A stretch of 64,000 nucleotides of DNA, from the NCBI GenBank assembly GCA_963576475.1, contig OY754987.1:4934036-4998035 (forward strand). Reading direction: 5' to 3'. Source of the DNA: Molanna angustata. Taxonomy: Eukaryota > Arthropoda > Insecta > Trichoptera > Molannidae. The notes under the pieces were generated by a model, which searched no databases, was not told the DNA's origin, and worked only from the letters and a program-made list of their open reading frames with translations. Of this stretch, positions 10,076-21,639 are shown in pieces. Made by a program: the position numbers and the translations under genes. Position 1 is the stretch's first letter. Every line of letters begins with the position of its first letter.

Positions 10076-10760
10076 TTTTCCAACTGTCGATTTGTTCAGG
10101 AGAACTTTGTTCTCTTAACATATCGACAATGTTTCAAGCCAGAATACGCGAGAATTGTATGGAGAGGTCTACTTTTTCCAACTGTCGATTTGTTCAGGAG
10201 AACTTTGTTCTCTTAACATACCGACAATGTTTCAAGCCAGAATACGCGAGAATTGTATGGAGAGGTCTACTTTTTTCACGGCTTTTCCAACTTTGAAGTC
10301 AAAAAACACCAACTTAGAGGCTTCGCAGCATATATGTTCTATAGACGGATTTACTCAGAATTCGGAGTAGAACATTTCGTGTGTCTGTGTGTGTGTCTGT
10401 GTGTGTGTGTGTCCGTCCCCCCCTTATAACTTTTGATCCGCTCAATTCACAGAGCCCAAAATTTCAGAATATATACACAGTTATAGGCCTACAAAACTTT
10501 TTTACTCAAAATTTTGAATTTTTGTTTCAGTCAGGGGTTATCAACTTTTGAATTTTTATTTTATTTTTCCATATATCTCAGAAACCATAAAAGTTAGAAC
10601 GCTGAAAATTGGTACAAACATAGACAAATACAAAATTCTCAAACATTTTTTATTAAGAAAAGTATTTTTTTTATCATAAATTTATGAGTTTAACTGCCTA
10701 TTTTTCCAAAACTTTTACAATTATCGAAAAAAGCCGAAACACCCCAACTAGATAATTTAA
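10076..10760 (-). mobile_element. HP element, longest copy, with internal 98-bp duplication
   Basis: Reverse orientation relative to 51309-51864. The end CCAACTGTCGATTTGTTCAG is followed by a hairpin (GGAGAACTTTGTTCTCTT). The terminal ~98 bp are repeated in tandem (10080 and 10178), so the inverted end is doubled. The body contains a TGTG/CA tract, CCTTATAACTTTTGATCCGC and CCATATATCTCAGAAACCAT. No transposase frame is present. Confidence 0.8.
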
Positions 10761-10925
10761 TTTTCTATAAAAAATATTAGCATTGTAGTAGAAGATCTCA
10801 ATTTTTTTTTAACCTTTTTTTTTAAATTGAATTTAGTGACGACATCGCTTCATACATTTTGTATGGCAGTCGCCTATACACAATATGTAAGAAGACTTAA
10901 TAGTTTGATACTTCATCTCCAAACA
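10761..10925. other. AT-rich spacer
   Basis: No gene seen. The stretch contains oligo-T runs. Confidence 0.4.
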
Positions 10926-10929
10926 TACA

Positions 10930-10998
10930 TACATACCATCATGCTATTTTCATATTCTGGGTAGGAAAAAAGGATCACCCTCCATACTATCCTATCTT
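10930..10998 (-). pseudogene. LINE-A 3' end fragment
   Basis: The minus strand reads VCQDRIVWRVILFSYPEY and then GCATGATGGTATGTATGTAT. This matches the protein end and 3' tail of the LINE-A copy at 53283-53620 (VCQDRGVWCSVLSAYPK, GCGTGATGGTATGG). Only the last ~20 codons and the short (GTAT)n tail survive. Confidence 0.65.
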
Positions 10999-10999
10999 G

Positions 11000-11775
11000 A
11001 CATACATACCTACATATGTTGTATAGAAAACAAAATATCTGAAAATATTCAATAATTTGTATTTATGGGTTTATAGTTTGGTACATATTCTTCAACTATA
11101 CATACTATCGCTATCGACAGTTGGATCTCATGTGTTACATGCAACTAGTTTTTACTATAATTTATTATCAATGAACGGACGATAGTGATGAGTGTCTTCC
11201 ACAAATTGTTTCAAGTGTTACCAATCGGTATTCAACAATTTCAAAATAGATCGAACATGGAACTTCCACAAAACTCATTACATTCCAAATATATTTTCGC
11301 TGCACCACATATGTCAAGCCTCTTTAACAATACCATTGTGTAAATAATTATTGTAGGTAGTTGTAATATTATTTGTGATCGCATGCCGTCACGAATATTT
11401 TATGCCCGCCACCTAACGGCGGCCGCCGTAACTAGTATCGATTGCCTTTGTTTCACGGAAGGTTTTAAAAAATGCATTCGCCGCTAGATGGCAGCGCGAT
11501 AGGAGACATTTTTTTGTCTTTTTCGACAAATTTTAATGACTGGTAGTGGGAATTTATAAAGCCTTTATATATTCATTATTATTTTTAAAGGCGATATTTA
11601 CCTATAATAGACATGCATGCACATAGAAGCACACACAGACACACTCAAACACATTAAATCTTCAACTGTAAACACAAGTACCTATAACTTGCAGTAAAGA
11701 TATCACGTGACGAAATAAATTTGAAGTACCTACCTATTATGTATTATTTTAGTTCATTCATTCATTTCATTCATA
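11000..11775. other. Intergenic sequence without a supported gene
   Basis: Mostly AT-rich. A less AT-rich patch at 11380-11510 contains the palindrome ACGGCGGCCGCCGT and CCGCTAGATGGCAGCGC, described under findings. No coding region is supported. Confidence 0.5.
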
Positions 11776-11779
11776 CCAT

Positions 11780-12252
11780 CACGGCATATCCCACAATGCG
11801 GGGTGACCGGCGACAGTTGTGCGGATGTGAATAACCTTGTTTTATTTTACATTATTTTTCATTACTTCTCGTGCAACTAATTGTCAAATATTAATTTAAC
11901 ACCCACCCAATAACAAGTTGCCACATTCTGGAGACTTCTCACAGATCCAAATTAAAAACTGTGTCTCCTCCGGGAATCGAACTCGGGACCCTTGAATCAG
12001 CAGCCAGATACCTATCCAACTGAGCCACGAAGGCCGACTAAAAGGTTGTACAACACATGCGTGTATGCCCACACACTAGTCTCGTCTCACCTCAAAAAGG
12101 TACTACATTCGGAATGGGTGGTGAACCTCATTGTTGAACTATGTGAGATGTTATTGTTGCATGTTGTATTTTCGATTACCCTGCTTTCACGGGACACATC
12201 GAAAACTACGATAATCGAAAAAAATGGAAGTACTATTCAAAGCTATTCTAAT
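11780..12252 (-). mobile_element. SINE-3 copy, split by a SINE-1 insertion
   Basis: SINE-3 is a ~270-bp repeat. Read in its sense direction it starts near AGAATAGTGCTTCCACT, passes AACAATAACATCTCACATAG and ACACGCATGTGTTGTGC, and ends GTGGGATATGCCGTGATGG plus a (GAAT)n tail. This copy lies on the minus strand in two blocks, 11780-11837 and 12038-12252. A SINE-1 sits between them. Confidence 0.8.
11838..12037 (-). mobile_element. SINE-1 (tRNA-derived) inserted in SINE-3
   Basis: On the minus strand the head reads TCGGCCTTCGTGGCTCAGTT, then a B-box-like GAGTTCGATTCCCGG, the GTCTCCAGAATGTGGCAACT core and an A/T-rich tail. Box A and box B spacing shows descent from a tRNA gene. It has no acceptor-stem closure and is followed by non-tRNA sequence, so it is not a tRNA gene. 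Confidence 0.88.
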
Positions 12253-12295
12253 AATATAAAGCTATTCTATTTTAATACTGACAACTTGTCAACTT

Positions 12296-12645
12296 TTAAA
12301 AAAAGTTAAAATAATTTTCCTCCTCATTGTACCATATGAATGTATTAATTTTGGTGTATTGTATTGTGTGTGTGAGTATATCTTTATTAATTGTTAGCTT
12401 TTTTTTATTTATTTTTCCACGTTTGTAAATTAAAATAATATATATTTTTTTATGAACTCTTTCTATGTATTTTATGTATCTTGTTAAATTTAAGTTTTGT
12501 GAACTCCTCCCCGAAGCACAAGGTTTCCTTCTTTTCGGGGAGAATTTCAAATTTATTTGTGATGTATATTTTTTTTTTTATAATATGTCAAAATGTATCC
12601 TTTTTATACTTTCTTATTAATAAAATTTACTTACTTACTTAATTT
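12296..12645 (+). repeat. Probable LINE 3' untranslated tail with hairpin
   Basis: A T-rich block includes a 9-bp stem (CTCCCCGAA at 12507 with TTCGGGGAG at 12534), then AATAAAATTT and three to four TTAC repeats. The layout of a 3' hairpin plus short tandem tail suggests the end of a non-LTR element, but no coding part is attached. Confidence 0.4.
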
Positions 12646-12978
12646 GATTAATTAATGTAAACAAAGGTCTTTATCGCTATTCACACATTCTACATGTCCA
12701 TGCCGTTACAGTTCATTTCCCCTCGCGTCGATTTCCTCATTAATTAAAATTGTATTGTTTATATTTTTTAAAAATACGTGATTATTTTTATTTTAAAATA
12801 ATTGATACCTATTTATGAACATAAAAAAGCAAAAATTCTCAATCTTTGTTAGCAATAACTGAACTATTTTATAATTTATGTTGTTGTAGTTTTTAGCTAC
12901 CATTTTTTTTCTTCTCCGTTTAGATTTGTAAAAAAGTGATGTCTCCAATATCGAATAATTATTTTTATCTTTTCTCTC
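12646..12978. other. AT-rich spacer
   Basis: No gene or clear repeat seen. Confidence 0.5.
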
Positions 12979-12979
12979 T

Positions 12980-13235
12980 CTCTTGACATACATTTCTCGC
13001 TTCATTCACGTCCGTGCACCGTCTCATACACCCTCTTCTGTTGTTTTCACTCCTAACGTCTCAATCTTTCAAAATTCCATTTTGTGATTGCGTCTACTTT
13101 TCCTTGGCCGACCTCTACTTTTCGTTCCTCTTTTATCAGCCTTATATCCTTTTTTTAATAAAAGGTCATCACTCATTCTTTCAATGTGGTCAAACCACCT
13201 TAGGGCATTAATTTTCATCTCAATTACGATATCTC
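12980..13235 (-). pseudogene. LINE-A ORF2 C-terminal remnant
   Basis: The minus-strand translation shows MKINALRWFDHIERM, a degraded DxxLxKKxYKADKR segment and GTKSRGRPRKS, closely parallel to the 53283-53620 copy (MKINALRWFGHIEVM... GTKSRGRPRKS). Frames shift and stops intervene, so it is dead. No RT catalytic motif is in this part. Confidence 0.75.
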
Positions 13236-13277
13236 CTTCAATCATACATTCTCGTCAAATATCCTCATTTCTATAAG

Positions 13278-13532
13278 AAATTCAAGAACTAATATTTTTA
13301 ATTTATTTTATTGCGACCATACTACAAGATTAAAAATTGAACAGTGGGTAAATTCGATGCTTTACGGGGCCACAAATGTAAATGTTATTTTGAAATGTGA
13401 TTTTAAAAATATTTTTGATGGCCACTGAAATGAACAACGATAATAAAAAAACATAAATTTTTCGACATTTCCTCATTTTCTTTCAGAGTTTGCCTAGTCT
13501 GAAGATTTTAGGCTCACCCCTGTAAGTACGGC
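13278..13532 (+). repeat. Interspersed repeat X, copy 1
   Basis: The segment from ATTCAAGAACTAATATTTTT to AGGCTCACCCCTG is repeated at 26665-26910 with ~15% visible differences. Both copies contain CCATACTACAAGATTAAAAA and GGCCACTGAAATGAACAA. No coding capacity; class unknown. Confidence 0.75.
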
Positions 13533-13721
13533 ACTATGGTTTGCTGACAGTATTGAAAAGCACTTGTAATAAATGAGTATTTTCTTGATAATAACGCTTC
13601 TATAAAGATATCACGACCCCCTAATCTAGTTATATTCTTTAGGTTATCAATGCATGAGCGTGTACTTTTGCAACATTCAATGTGTCATTATTGGGACCTT
13701 TAATGAGAAAAAATACAAAGA

Positions 13722-14217
<496 letters not shown>

Positions 14218-14276
14218 TATACGGATTTATTTATTTATTTTTTTAACTTTTTGTACATAATATAAACAATTCAGAT

Positions 14277-14772
14277 GGGTCGGTGGCAGAGCGGTTAGCG
14301 CGCTGGGCTAGTTATCCAGTGGTCGCGAGTTCGAATCCTGCCTCGACCGATTTCGTTCACCTAAGCACAAGCATTTATTTGCTTATTTTAGGGAACGTAG
14401 AAAGATGTATATGTACTTGTATAACAAGGACATATTCATTTAAAAAAAAATTGATTGATTTTGAGTCCATATGTAAGTACATCGTTTTTTTATGTTTGCA
14501 TACGTCTATTGTTTTTTTGATTTTTGAATTTAATGTTTTTTATTTTTGAATTTACTGTATTGTTTTTTTTGGATCCTTATGTACTTATATCTTTTTTTTA
14601 TGTTTGCTTACATCTATTTTTTTATTTTTGTCTTACTGTTTAGGTTTAAGTTTTTTTTTTGCCAAGTGTATACCTAATTGCTTTTTTTTATTCTATCTAT
14701 TATTATCATCAATATGTGTTTTTATCTATGCATGTAAAAGGCATTTTATGCCGTTTATAAATAAATAAATTA
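14277..14772 (+). mobile_element. SINE-2 (tRNA-Thr-like head)
   Basis: The head GGGTCGGTGGCAGAGCGGTT, then AGCGCGCTGGGCTAGTTATC and CGAGTTCGAATCCTGC, folds as a tRNA with a seven-base anticodon loop. In sister copies the loop is CTAGTAA, matching tRNA-Thr(AGT). A body (TTCGTTCACCTAAGCACAAG), T-rich quasi-repeats and an end near GGCATTTTATGCC plus (AAAT)n follow. Having SINE body downstream, and sister copies elsewhere, argues against a functional tRNA. Confidence 0.85.
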
Positions 14773-14989
14773 TAATGCACACTGCCGGGCCAGATTACAG
14801 AATGACAGAAATATACATGTACATCAACAAAAGATGAAAGGTACCTACAAAAGAACAAATAAAATATACATTACACCAAGATAAATAAAAAGAAAAACAT
14901 CATAGCAACAAAAAGGTATCGGGAAGGAATAAGTAGAGGAAATTGAGATCGGGTGTTTAGGGATAAATATTACGTAGCAAAGGGAAGGA

Positions 14990-15170
14990 AGGAAAAGGAG
15001 AGAGATCAGGTATTTTCGGAGAGATATCCCTGCTTTAGTCTTTTCTTGAAAATGGAAAGCTAGTTTGACGAAGTTATATCAGGACTCAAATTATTCCAGA
15101 GTCTTGCTGAACGCACTTCAAAGGAAGAGCTGAAAAATTCAGTGTTGTGAATGGGGTATAGTTAATGTAG
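14990..15170 (-). pseudogene. LINE ORF2 C-terminus
   Basis: The minus strand reads FSSSFEVRSARLWNNLSPDI then TSSN, a stop, and LSIFKKRLKQGYL. This is the usual RxWNxLPxxI...FKxxLKxxL ending of CR1/Jockey-like ORF2 proteins with one nonsense codon. The flank down to 14780 (GGAAAAGGAGAGAGATC) is probably its 3' untranslated region. Confidence 0.7.
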
Positions 15171-15202
15171 TACGTTTAGCAGATCGAAGCGATAGGCCGT
15201 GA

Positions 15203-15236
15203 TTAGATTTACTCAGAATTCGGAGTAGAACATTTG
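15203..15236 (-). repeat. HP element core fragment
   Basis: AGATTTACTCAGAATTCGGA followed by GTAGAACATTT equals the core of the other HP elements. It sits between two LINE fragments. Confidence 0.6.
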
Positions 15237-15239
15237 ATA

Positions 15240-15660
15240 CTGTTTTGCCACGCTTCCTCTCTCTGCAATGCCGCAAACCTTATTCGATGTCGTCTAAACT
15301 CCTCGTTTCTGATTCGATCTCGAAGACTGGCGCCTAACTTTGGCTTTCCACTGCTCGCTGAACGCACTTTATGTTGTGTAAGTTTTTGGCAGTGAGGGGC
15401 ATAGTTTCTAGGCCGTATGTTATCACTGCCAAGATACAACAGTCGTAGACTTTAGCTTTCAAGCTCAAGGGCACCTCCCTCTTTCCAAGGGTAGACTTTA
15501 GCTTTCAAGCTCAAGGGCACCTCCCTCTTTCCAAGGGTAGACTTTAGCTTTCAAGCTCAAGGGCACCTCCCTCTTTCCAAGGATATACTTTAACTTGTCG
15601 AAAGAAACCCTAAGTCCTTTTCTCTGTGGTAGTTCTATAATACATAATATTATCCCAAGT
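15240..15660 (-). pseudogene. LINE RT C-terminal fragment with internal triplication
   Basis: The minus strand reads [39 protein letters not shown] and PLTAKNLHNIKCVQRA. This is the LKxxVYxxCIxxVxTYGxExW segment of RTE-type LINE proteins. A 46-bp piece (15446-15583) is present three times; since 46 is not a multiple of three it breaks the frame. Confidence 0.78.
15446..15583. repeat. 46-bp tandem triplication inside a LINE
   Basis: Three copies start at 15446, 15492 and 15538 (TAGACTTTAGCTTTCAAGCT, then CAAGGGCACCTCCCTCTTTC, then CAAGGG). The first two are identical; the last ends CAAGGATA. This points to a recent slippage or duplication event. Confidence 0.95.
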
Positions 15661-15666
15661 TTCCTA

Positions 15667-16444
<778 letters not shown>

Positions 16445-16445
16445 T

Positions 16446-16680
16446 ATTATATAAGTAAATTTAGTAGGAGTGTGAAGGGAGTCAAATGCAATTAACACCC
16501 ACAACTACAGGGTGACTTTAACGCGTCTGTTGCTTTCACAGATACAGGGTGATTATTTTTTTTGTCATGTCATATCTTATTGCCAATGTATTGTATATTT
16601 ACATTAACTCTTGTTTGTTGGAAGAAATTTCCGTTTGGCAAAAAAAATAACGAATATATTTTTTAACGAGACACCAAAAA
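16446..16680. other. Spacer, no gene seen
   Basis: Contains two copies of an ACAGGGTGA word (16508, 16544). No coding or repeat identity is recognised. Confidence 0.4.
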
Positions 16681-16682
16681 AC

Positions 16683-16892
16683 GATTGTAATAGAAAAGAG
16701 TGGAATCACTATTCGAAGCCGCCCGTACTTCACACCATTCCCTGTGTTGCTTTTTCAGACAATACATAGGTCAGACAATACTGGCGTGTGGAGATACATG
16801 CATGTGGTGTGCTTCATTTATTAGGGTGATGCCCACCCGCACACCTGACGCTGGTAACCCCACATTGTAGGAAATGCCGCGATGGTATCTAT
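16683..16892 (+). mobile_element. SINE-3 copy, sense
   Basis: Contains TAGAAAAGAGTGGAATCACT at its diverged start, GGAGATACATGCATGTGGTG, GCTGGTAACCCCACATTGTA and the end GAAATGCCGCGATGGTATC. The next SINE-3 copy (16947) lies ~55 bp away in the opposite direction. Confidence 0.7.
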
Positions 16893-16946
16893 TTTTTATT
16901 GTTTTATCACAATACAGTATTTAAAGTAGGATATTTTGAAAAAAAA

Positions 16947-17208
16947 TCATTCCATCGTGGCATATCCCACTATGTGAGATACCCAGCGACAAGTATGCGG
17001 GTGCGCATTGAATTATGAAAAAGAAGTACAACACATGCGTGTGTTCCCACGCAACAGTGTCGTCACACTGTTGGGTTGTGAACCTGATTGCTGAAGTATG
17101 CAAAATGTTATTGTTGCCTGTTGTATTTTCTATTACCCAACTCTTACGGGATATCCGAAAACGATGATAATAGAAAGCAATGGAAGCACCATTCTAAGCC
17201 GGTTCCTC
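16947..17208 (-). mobile_element. SINE-3 copy, antisense
   Basis: From TCCATCGTGGCATATCCCAC to GCACCATTCTAAGCCGGTTC. Nearly full length, forming an inverted pair with 16683-16892. Confidence 0.8.
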
Positions 17209-17495
17209 GTTGCATTTAAACAATTTCATTTTAACAAACACTCAATTCTGATATGGCAGGATCGCAGAACCACAAAAGTCTAATTTTCTGTCATCCGTCT
17301 TGAGAAAGAACCGCATTACTTGCGATGCTCTTTGAATAACGTATATATTTTTTTTATTTCATTTGATTTGATTTGGGACGCATGTGATAATATCGACAGC
17401 ACCAAAGTATTTACCTAACTATGATTTTCAAACTGACTAATCGCTTCGAAGATTGGATTCATGGCAGGTATTATGGTGGACATTAGGAACTAGTT
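17209..17495. other. Intergenic, no gene seen
   Basis: AT-rich sequence without recognised features. Confidence 0.4.
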
Positions 17496-17497
17496 GA

Positions 17498-17640
17498 TCT
17501 ATTTTGTGTGAGATATGCCTCCTTTTGTGTGAGATACGCCTCCTGTTGTGTGAGACATGCCTCCTTTTGTGTGAGACATGCCTCCTTTTGTGTGAGATAT
17601 ACCCCTTTTGTGTGAGATATGCCTCCTTTTGTGTGAGATG
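17498..17640. repeat. 21-bp minisatellite, ~7 copies
   Basis: The unit is CCTCCTTTTGTGTGAGATAT plus G, with point variation (ACATG, ACGCC) and one copy shortened. The length is a multiple of three, so minus-strand frames read as repeated SHKRRHV-like peptides. I see no reason to think it is translated. Confidence 0.92.
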
Positions 17641-18280
17641 TGATATAGGTATATTTTGTTTGTTGATATGATGGTTGTGAGTGTAGAATACTGGAATGTG
17701 ATCTACCCCCTGGTTCAAATTTGTTTTTTGTCACTAAAAATTGTTAACTGCTAGCCCTAGAACATGATTTCCTAGTTGGGCAGCATTAATCTTATTATTG
17801 TTGTCATGTAAATAATATGATAAAAATAAATAAAAATATTTAATAAAAACCGGTCGCATGAAATAACCGCTTAGTGGTCTAAACAATATGCAAAACTTTT
17901 GCAATATTAAATTTACATTTATTTGAATACACCCTGTATAGCCACTACACATGTGCACACACATTGACAATTTAGTGTAGTCAGTACGTATTGATACCAC
18001 AACAACTATAAAAAGTACCTACCAGTTGTGGCAGAGACAAGTATATTTGTATATGTATATATGTTTGTTGACATCACTTTACCGTCAAAAGAATATCGAT
18101 CCCAGGAAATATAGGACAATACCATTGGTATTACTAACTATTTATACACATATATTATTGTCCTAAGTATAGGCATACCACACGCTTTTTTACACACAAT
18201 TATTCTGTTGCACTTTAATTATTTATTTAAACGAATCAAAAATGTAGTCGTTTGACAAATGCGAGGTATAGAAAACATCA
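17641..18280. other. AT-rich intergenic sequence
   Basis: No supported gene or repeat in this ~640 bp. Confidence 0.5.
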
Positions 18281-18282
18281 GC

Positions 18283-19199
18283 GGCGGTACTAATAACGAA
18301 AAAGTAGCAAGGTTGAACCATGGAATAGAGTGACTAAAACCTAACGGCCAAAAATCTTACTAATAACCAAGTTTTAAAACTTCTATTTTATTTCATGGTT
18401 TATATCACCATGGTAACGCTAAACCATCCGGTCCCCTAGTTTAGTGGTGGAATAGCGAATTCGTGAGCTGTCAAAAGTAAAATAGACCGCGCGTATTGTA
18501 TATATTTTGTCATTTTTAAAGAAATACTTTTTTTAATTATGGACAACAATCTGTTTGATTATAGAATCGGCGATTTTGAAAGATCGTTTCAAGAAATATA
18601 GCAGGTGGAAACAGTTTTAGACGCAAAATTTATAAAGTGCGTTGTAATCCGTTTGTTGATTACGACGACATTAATTTTAGAAGAAAGTACAGAAAGATTT
18701 TCAAAGACAGGAGTTAGACATCTCTTCTCGTAGATTTATTTGGAAGAAGGCTTATAAATGAAGATATTTATTTTCCATTGAAATTGTTTTAAAATAAATG
18801 TAATAAGTTAAATAAGTTATGTTGTAATAAGTTAAATTATTTGGAACCCAACCAAAACGTGACGATACGTAAACAGTAAACCATCAAAACCATGCAATAA
18901 ACAAACAACAATGACAAACATAGAAATACGATTCTCGATAGATGTCATAGATGACGGTTAATAAAGTCATAGAGAATGAACAAAAAAAAGCATAAAGTAA
19001 TGAAAACTTCCGAAATTCCCGTTGAATGGCTGCGTTCACTCAACATTCATTCCGTATTCCATGGTTTACTTAGTCCTTGTACATTTTTACATTATTAGTC
19101 AGAACCCACTAAACCACGAATTAGTGCCTAATACGTGGTTTACGTAGTGCGAGGTTTAGTTGGCTAAAGCGAGTTTTAACGAAAATGTTATTAGTACCG
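18283..19199 (+). mobile_element. PIF/Harbinger-like DNA transposon, decayed
   Basis: Inverted ends GCGGTACTAATAACG (left) and GTTATTAGTACCGC (right, 19184-19197) bound ~920 bp. Inside, a plus-strand frame from ATG 18539 reads MDNNLFDYRIGDFERSFQEI, stop, then after a frame change NPFVDYDDINFRRKYRKIFK. The latter resembles the conserved N-terminal region of Harbinger transposases (NPF...DxxFxxRYRxSK). The catalytic domain is missing. Superfamily is inferred from this weak match. Confidence 0.5.
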
Positions 19200-19547
19200 C
19201 TGCAGGTGATGGGTATTAATGTTATAGGATGATAAGTGGACTGTATAAAAGCGATCTCACCGATGCTTCCAATTTTATTGTTTCACAATTAATGTTTTTC
19301 CTTTGCACTGGTCTAAACAATTAAGACACCCAATCACACTAGACTTTAAAAAACGTACAGCGCATTTTTACCCATGGCGGATGAGCTGTCAAACATTGAC
19401 ATTAAACGCGAAAATTTAAACATAAAAAAATAATTAATATTGTTTAAAATCATACAACTTTGAAATTAATATGTTGAGAAGTATAATTTATTTGAGAAAT
19501 GAGAATATACAATAGAGATACAATAGAGAGCTACAAAGCGCCCTTGA

Positions 19548-19592
19548 GGTGAGTTTTCACGAAAACGGCGCTATATAAATTGTCCAACCATA
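19548..19592 (+). repeat. 3' tail of the CR1-like LINE seen at 62.3-62.9 kb
   Basis: GCGCCCTTGAGGTGAGTTTT, CACGAAAACGGCGCTATATA and AATTGTCC equal the 3' untranslated end of the LINE at 62328-62870. Only the tail inserted, followed by a short TA run. Confidence 0.75.
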
Positions 19593-19691
19593 TATATATA
19601 TATACAATAAACTTATTCCTTATCTCAAATGACAAAGGTGTTTACTCAATTTTTTGCAACCAATTGACATTCAATTTATAAAGCAACAATA

Positions 19692-20066
19692 CCCCCTATT
19701 CAGTAACTATTGTAACTAAAATAGGAACGTTCTAAAATTGTAGATTTTAGATTTACGGTCTTATTTCAGGTTATAAAATATCATCTTGGACTAAATGGAA
19801 TAGGAACGTACCTATTTTGTCCGGAACGTTCTTGAAAAGTTACTGAATTAGACGTATTATGAATAATTATGAAATTTTAATAATTTTCATAATTATTCAT
19901 AAAGTCTCATTCAGTAACATTCTAAGAACGTTCCGGCCAATATGGGCACGTTACTATTCCATTTAGTCCAAGTTGATATTTTATAATGCTGAAATAAGAC
20001 CGTAAATCTAATATCTACAATTTTAGTATGTTCCTATTTTAGTTACAATGGTTACTGAATAGGGGG
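19692..20066. mobile_element. TA-flanked foldback MITE, 375 bp
   Basis: The arms pair over almost the whole element. They begin CCCCCTATTCAGTAAC / GTTACTGAATAGGGGG and share AAATAGGAACGTTC, GGTCTTATTTCAG and GACTAAATGGAATAG. The centre is AATTATGAAATTTTAATAAT. A TA dinucleotide flanks each side (19690-19691, 20067-20068), consistent with a Tc1/mariner-type target duplication. Confidence 0.88.
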
Positions 20067-20106
20067 TAATGTCGCTATTTTGTTTCTATTAACAACTTTT
20101 TTTCGG

Positions 20107-20215
20107 TCTCCACAAGTCTCCACAATCCACAAGTGCGTGTTAAATTAATATTTGTCACAGTACCTGTAAGTTGCCCGAGAAGTAATATGAAATAAAAAAT
20201 AAGTAAATAAAGGAA
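20107..20215 (+). mobile_element. SINE-1 tail, 5'-truncated
   Basis: TCTCCACAATCCACAAGTGC, GTGTTAAATTAATATTTGTC and TAAGTTGCCCGAGAAGTAAT followed by an AAATAA tail match the 3' half of SINE-1. Confidence 0.8.
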
Positions 20216-20680
20216 GAAAAATGAATTTACTAAACAATTTATTTTAGTAGAGTAAACAAAGGCTTGCCCATTCCTATATTAAACAGCCCGCCACTGGTTT
20301 ATACGAGTATGAATAGTAATTCTTATCAAGTCTTACTCACTGCACTAATTCAATGATACGATGCGAAAATAATGATAAATCAATTATTACATTCCTCTAC
20401 AATCTAATATCAAATCAATTCCACTCGGATAATAACTTTACTTAACGCATAATGATTCTATTCAGTACGTATATAAATTTTAAATTTAAATTCGCAAATT
20501 AAATTCTATAATATAAGCACAAAGTCAACAATATTTTATGTATAATGTGAAATAAAATTATTAATAAGTACCTATGTAGAGTTCATTTGACTGGATAATT
20601 TTATCGTAATTAATTAATTTGTTGATATTTACTTATTGTTCGTTGAGTAGACACATTTTGCTAGGAAATTAATTCATTCA
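20216..20680. other. AT-rich intergenic sequence
   Basis: No supported feature. Confidence 0.4.
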
Positions 20681-20689
20681 TCCGTTACA

Positions 20690-20955
20690 TACGCCACTAT
20701 ACGGGGTGACCAGCGACCGGTGTGCGGGTGTGCATTGCCTCATAAAAGGAAGGACGAGCGCGGATCCCAAAACACCAGTCTGGCCTAACCCAAAAAGGCG
20801 CTTCTTTCAGAATGCGCGGTGAACATCGTTGCTGAACTATGTAAAATTTTATTTTGCCTGTGGTATTTGCGATAACCCGGGTCTTAAGCGACGCCCGGAA
20901 ATGATGATAATAGAATTCAGTGGAAGCACTGTTCTAAGCCGGTGCCTCAATTTTT
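20690..20955 (-). mobile_element. SINE-3 copy, antisense
   Basis: Runs from CGCCACTATACGGGGTGACC to AGCACTGTTCTAAGCCGGTG. GC is slightly higher than in other copies. Near full length. Confidence 0.8.
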
Positions 20956-21039
20956 TTTTTAAACACGAATATGTTTATGGGGGTGGTGTGTGGAGAATCA
21001 GATAAAATCACAAGCTGTGCCAGATATATGATGCTATAG

Positions 21040-21185
21040 ACTTCAGGACATTCATCAGGATTGGGAGACTCATATGTGGATAGAATGAGTGAGCAACTGC
21101 CCGCCAGAAGAGCTTCTCACCATAGACCAGATGTTGTGGGGCGTAACTAAAGACCCTGGATGAACTGCTTCAAAGGAGACCTATA
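21040..21185 (+). pseudogene. LINE-B ORF2 C-terminus, left part (continues at 24291)
   Basis: The plus frame reads RMSEQLPARRASHHRPD and RPWMNCFKGDL, then is cut by the Harbinger-like element. The missing remainder, SLGVVDYRRGAADRSEWRRL, resumes at 24297. The uninterrupted sister at 38765-38961 reads RPMLRWMDCVQGDLDSSGVV, confirming the join. Confidence 0.8.
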
Positions 21186-21639
21186 GGCCCGAATTATAGA
21201 TTCGTTCTCCAGCTTGAGACTGGTCTTGAGAACACGTTCTCAACCAAAATGATGTTAAAGAAACAACAGTCACTAAGCTTGATCTCAAGACCAGTCTCGA
21301 AATGTATAGAAGTGTTGAGATTGCTTCGAGACAGCTATCCCGCTGTCTTGAGCACGGTCTCAATGTGAGATAAGGAGACAGCGCTTTACAATCAAAAGAG
21401 ACGCATAAATACATGGACAAATTTTACACTAATTACTATTTTGACGTTTACATTGTTAGCGGTACTAAAATTAATCGAGGATCTTATTTATAACCTTCCG
21501 GGAGTAATTTATGTAGGTACATACAATCATTGATAAACTAATTATGTGAATTAAATTTTGAAAGATTTCATAAAATTTCCGGTACATCCAGTAAATATCA
21601 TGTTGTTATTCTATGCATGTTGTATCATATTTTGAAATG

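Noticed and set aside
14277..14352. tRNA-Thr gene
   Set aside because: The fold is plausible, but the same head with the same SINE body recurs at 27307 and 48709, and a diverged head at 49694; these are SINE-2 heads.
17437..17734. Basic repeat protein on the minus strand
   Set aside because: Encoded by a 21-bp minisatellite; two frames are equally open.
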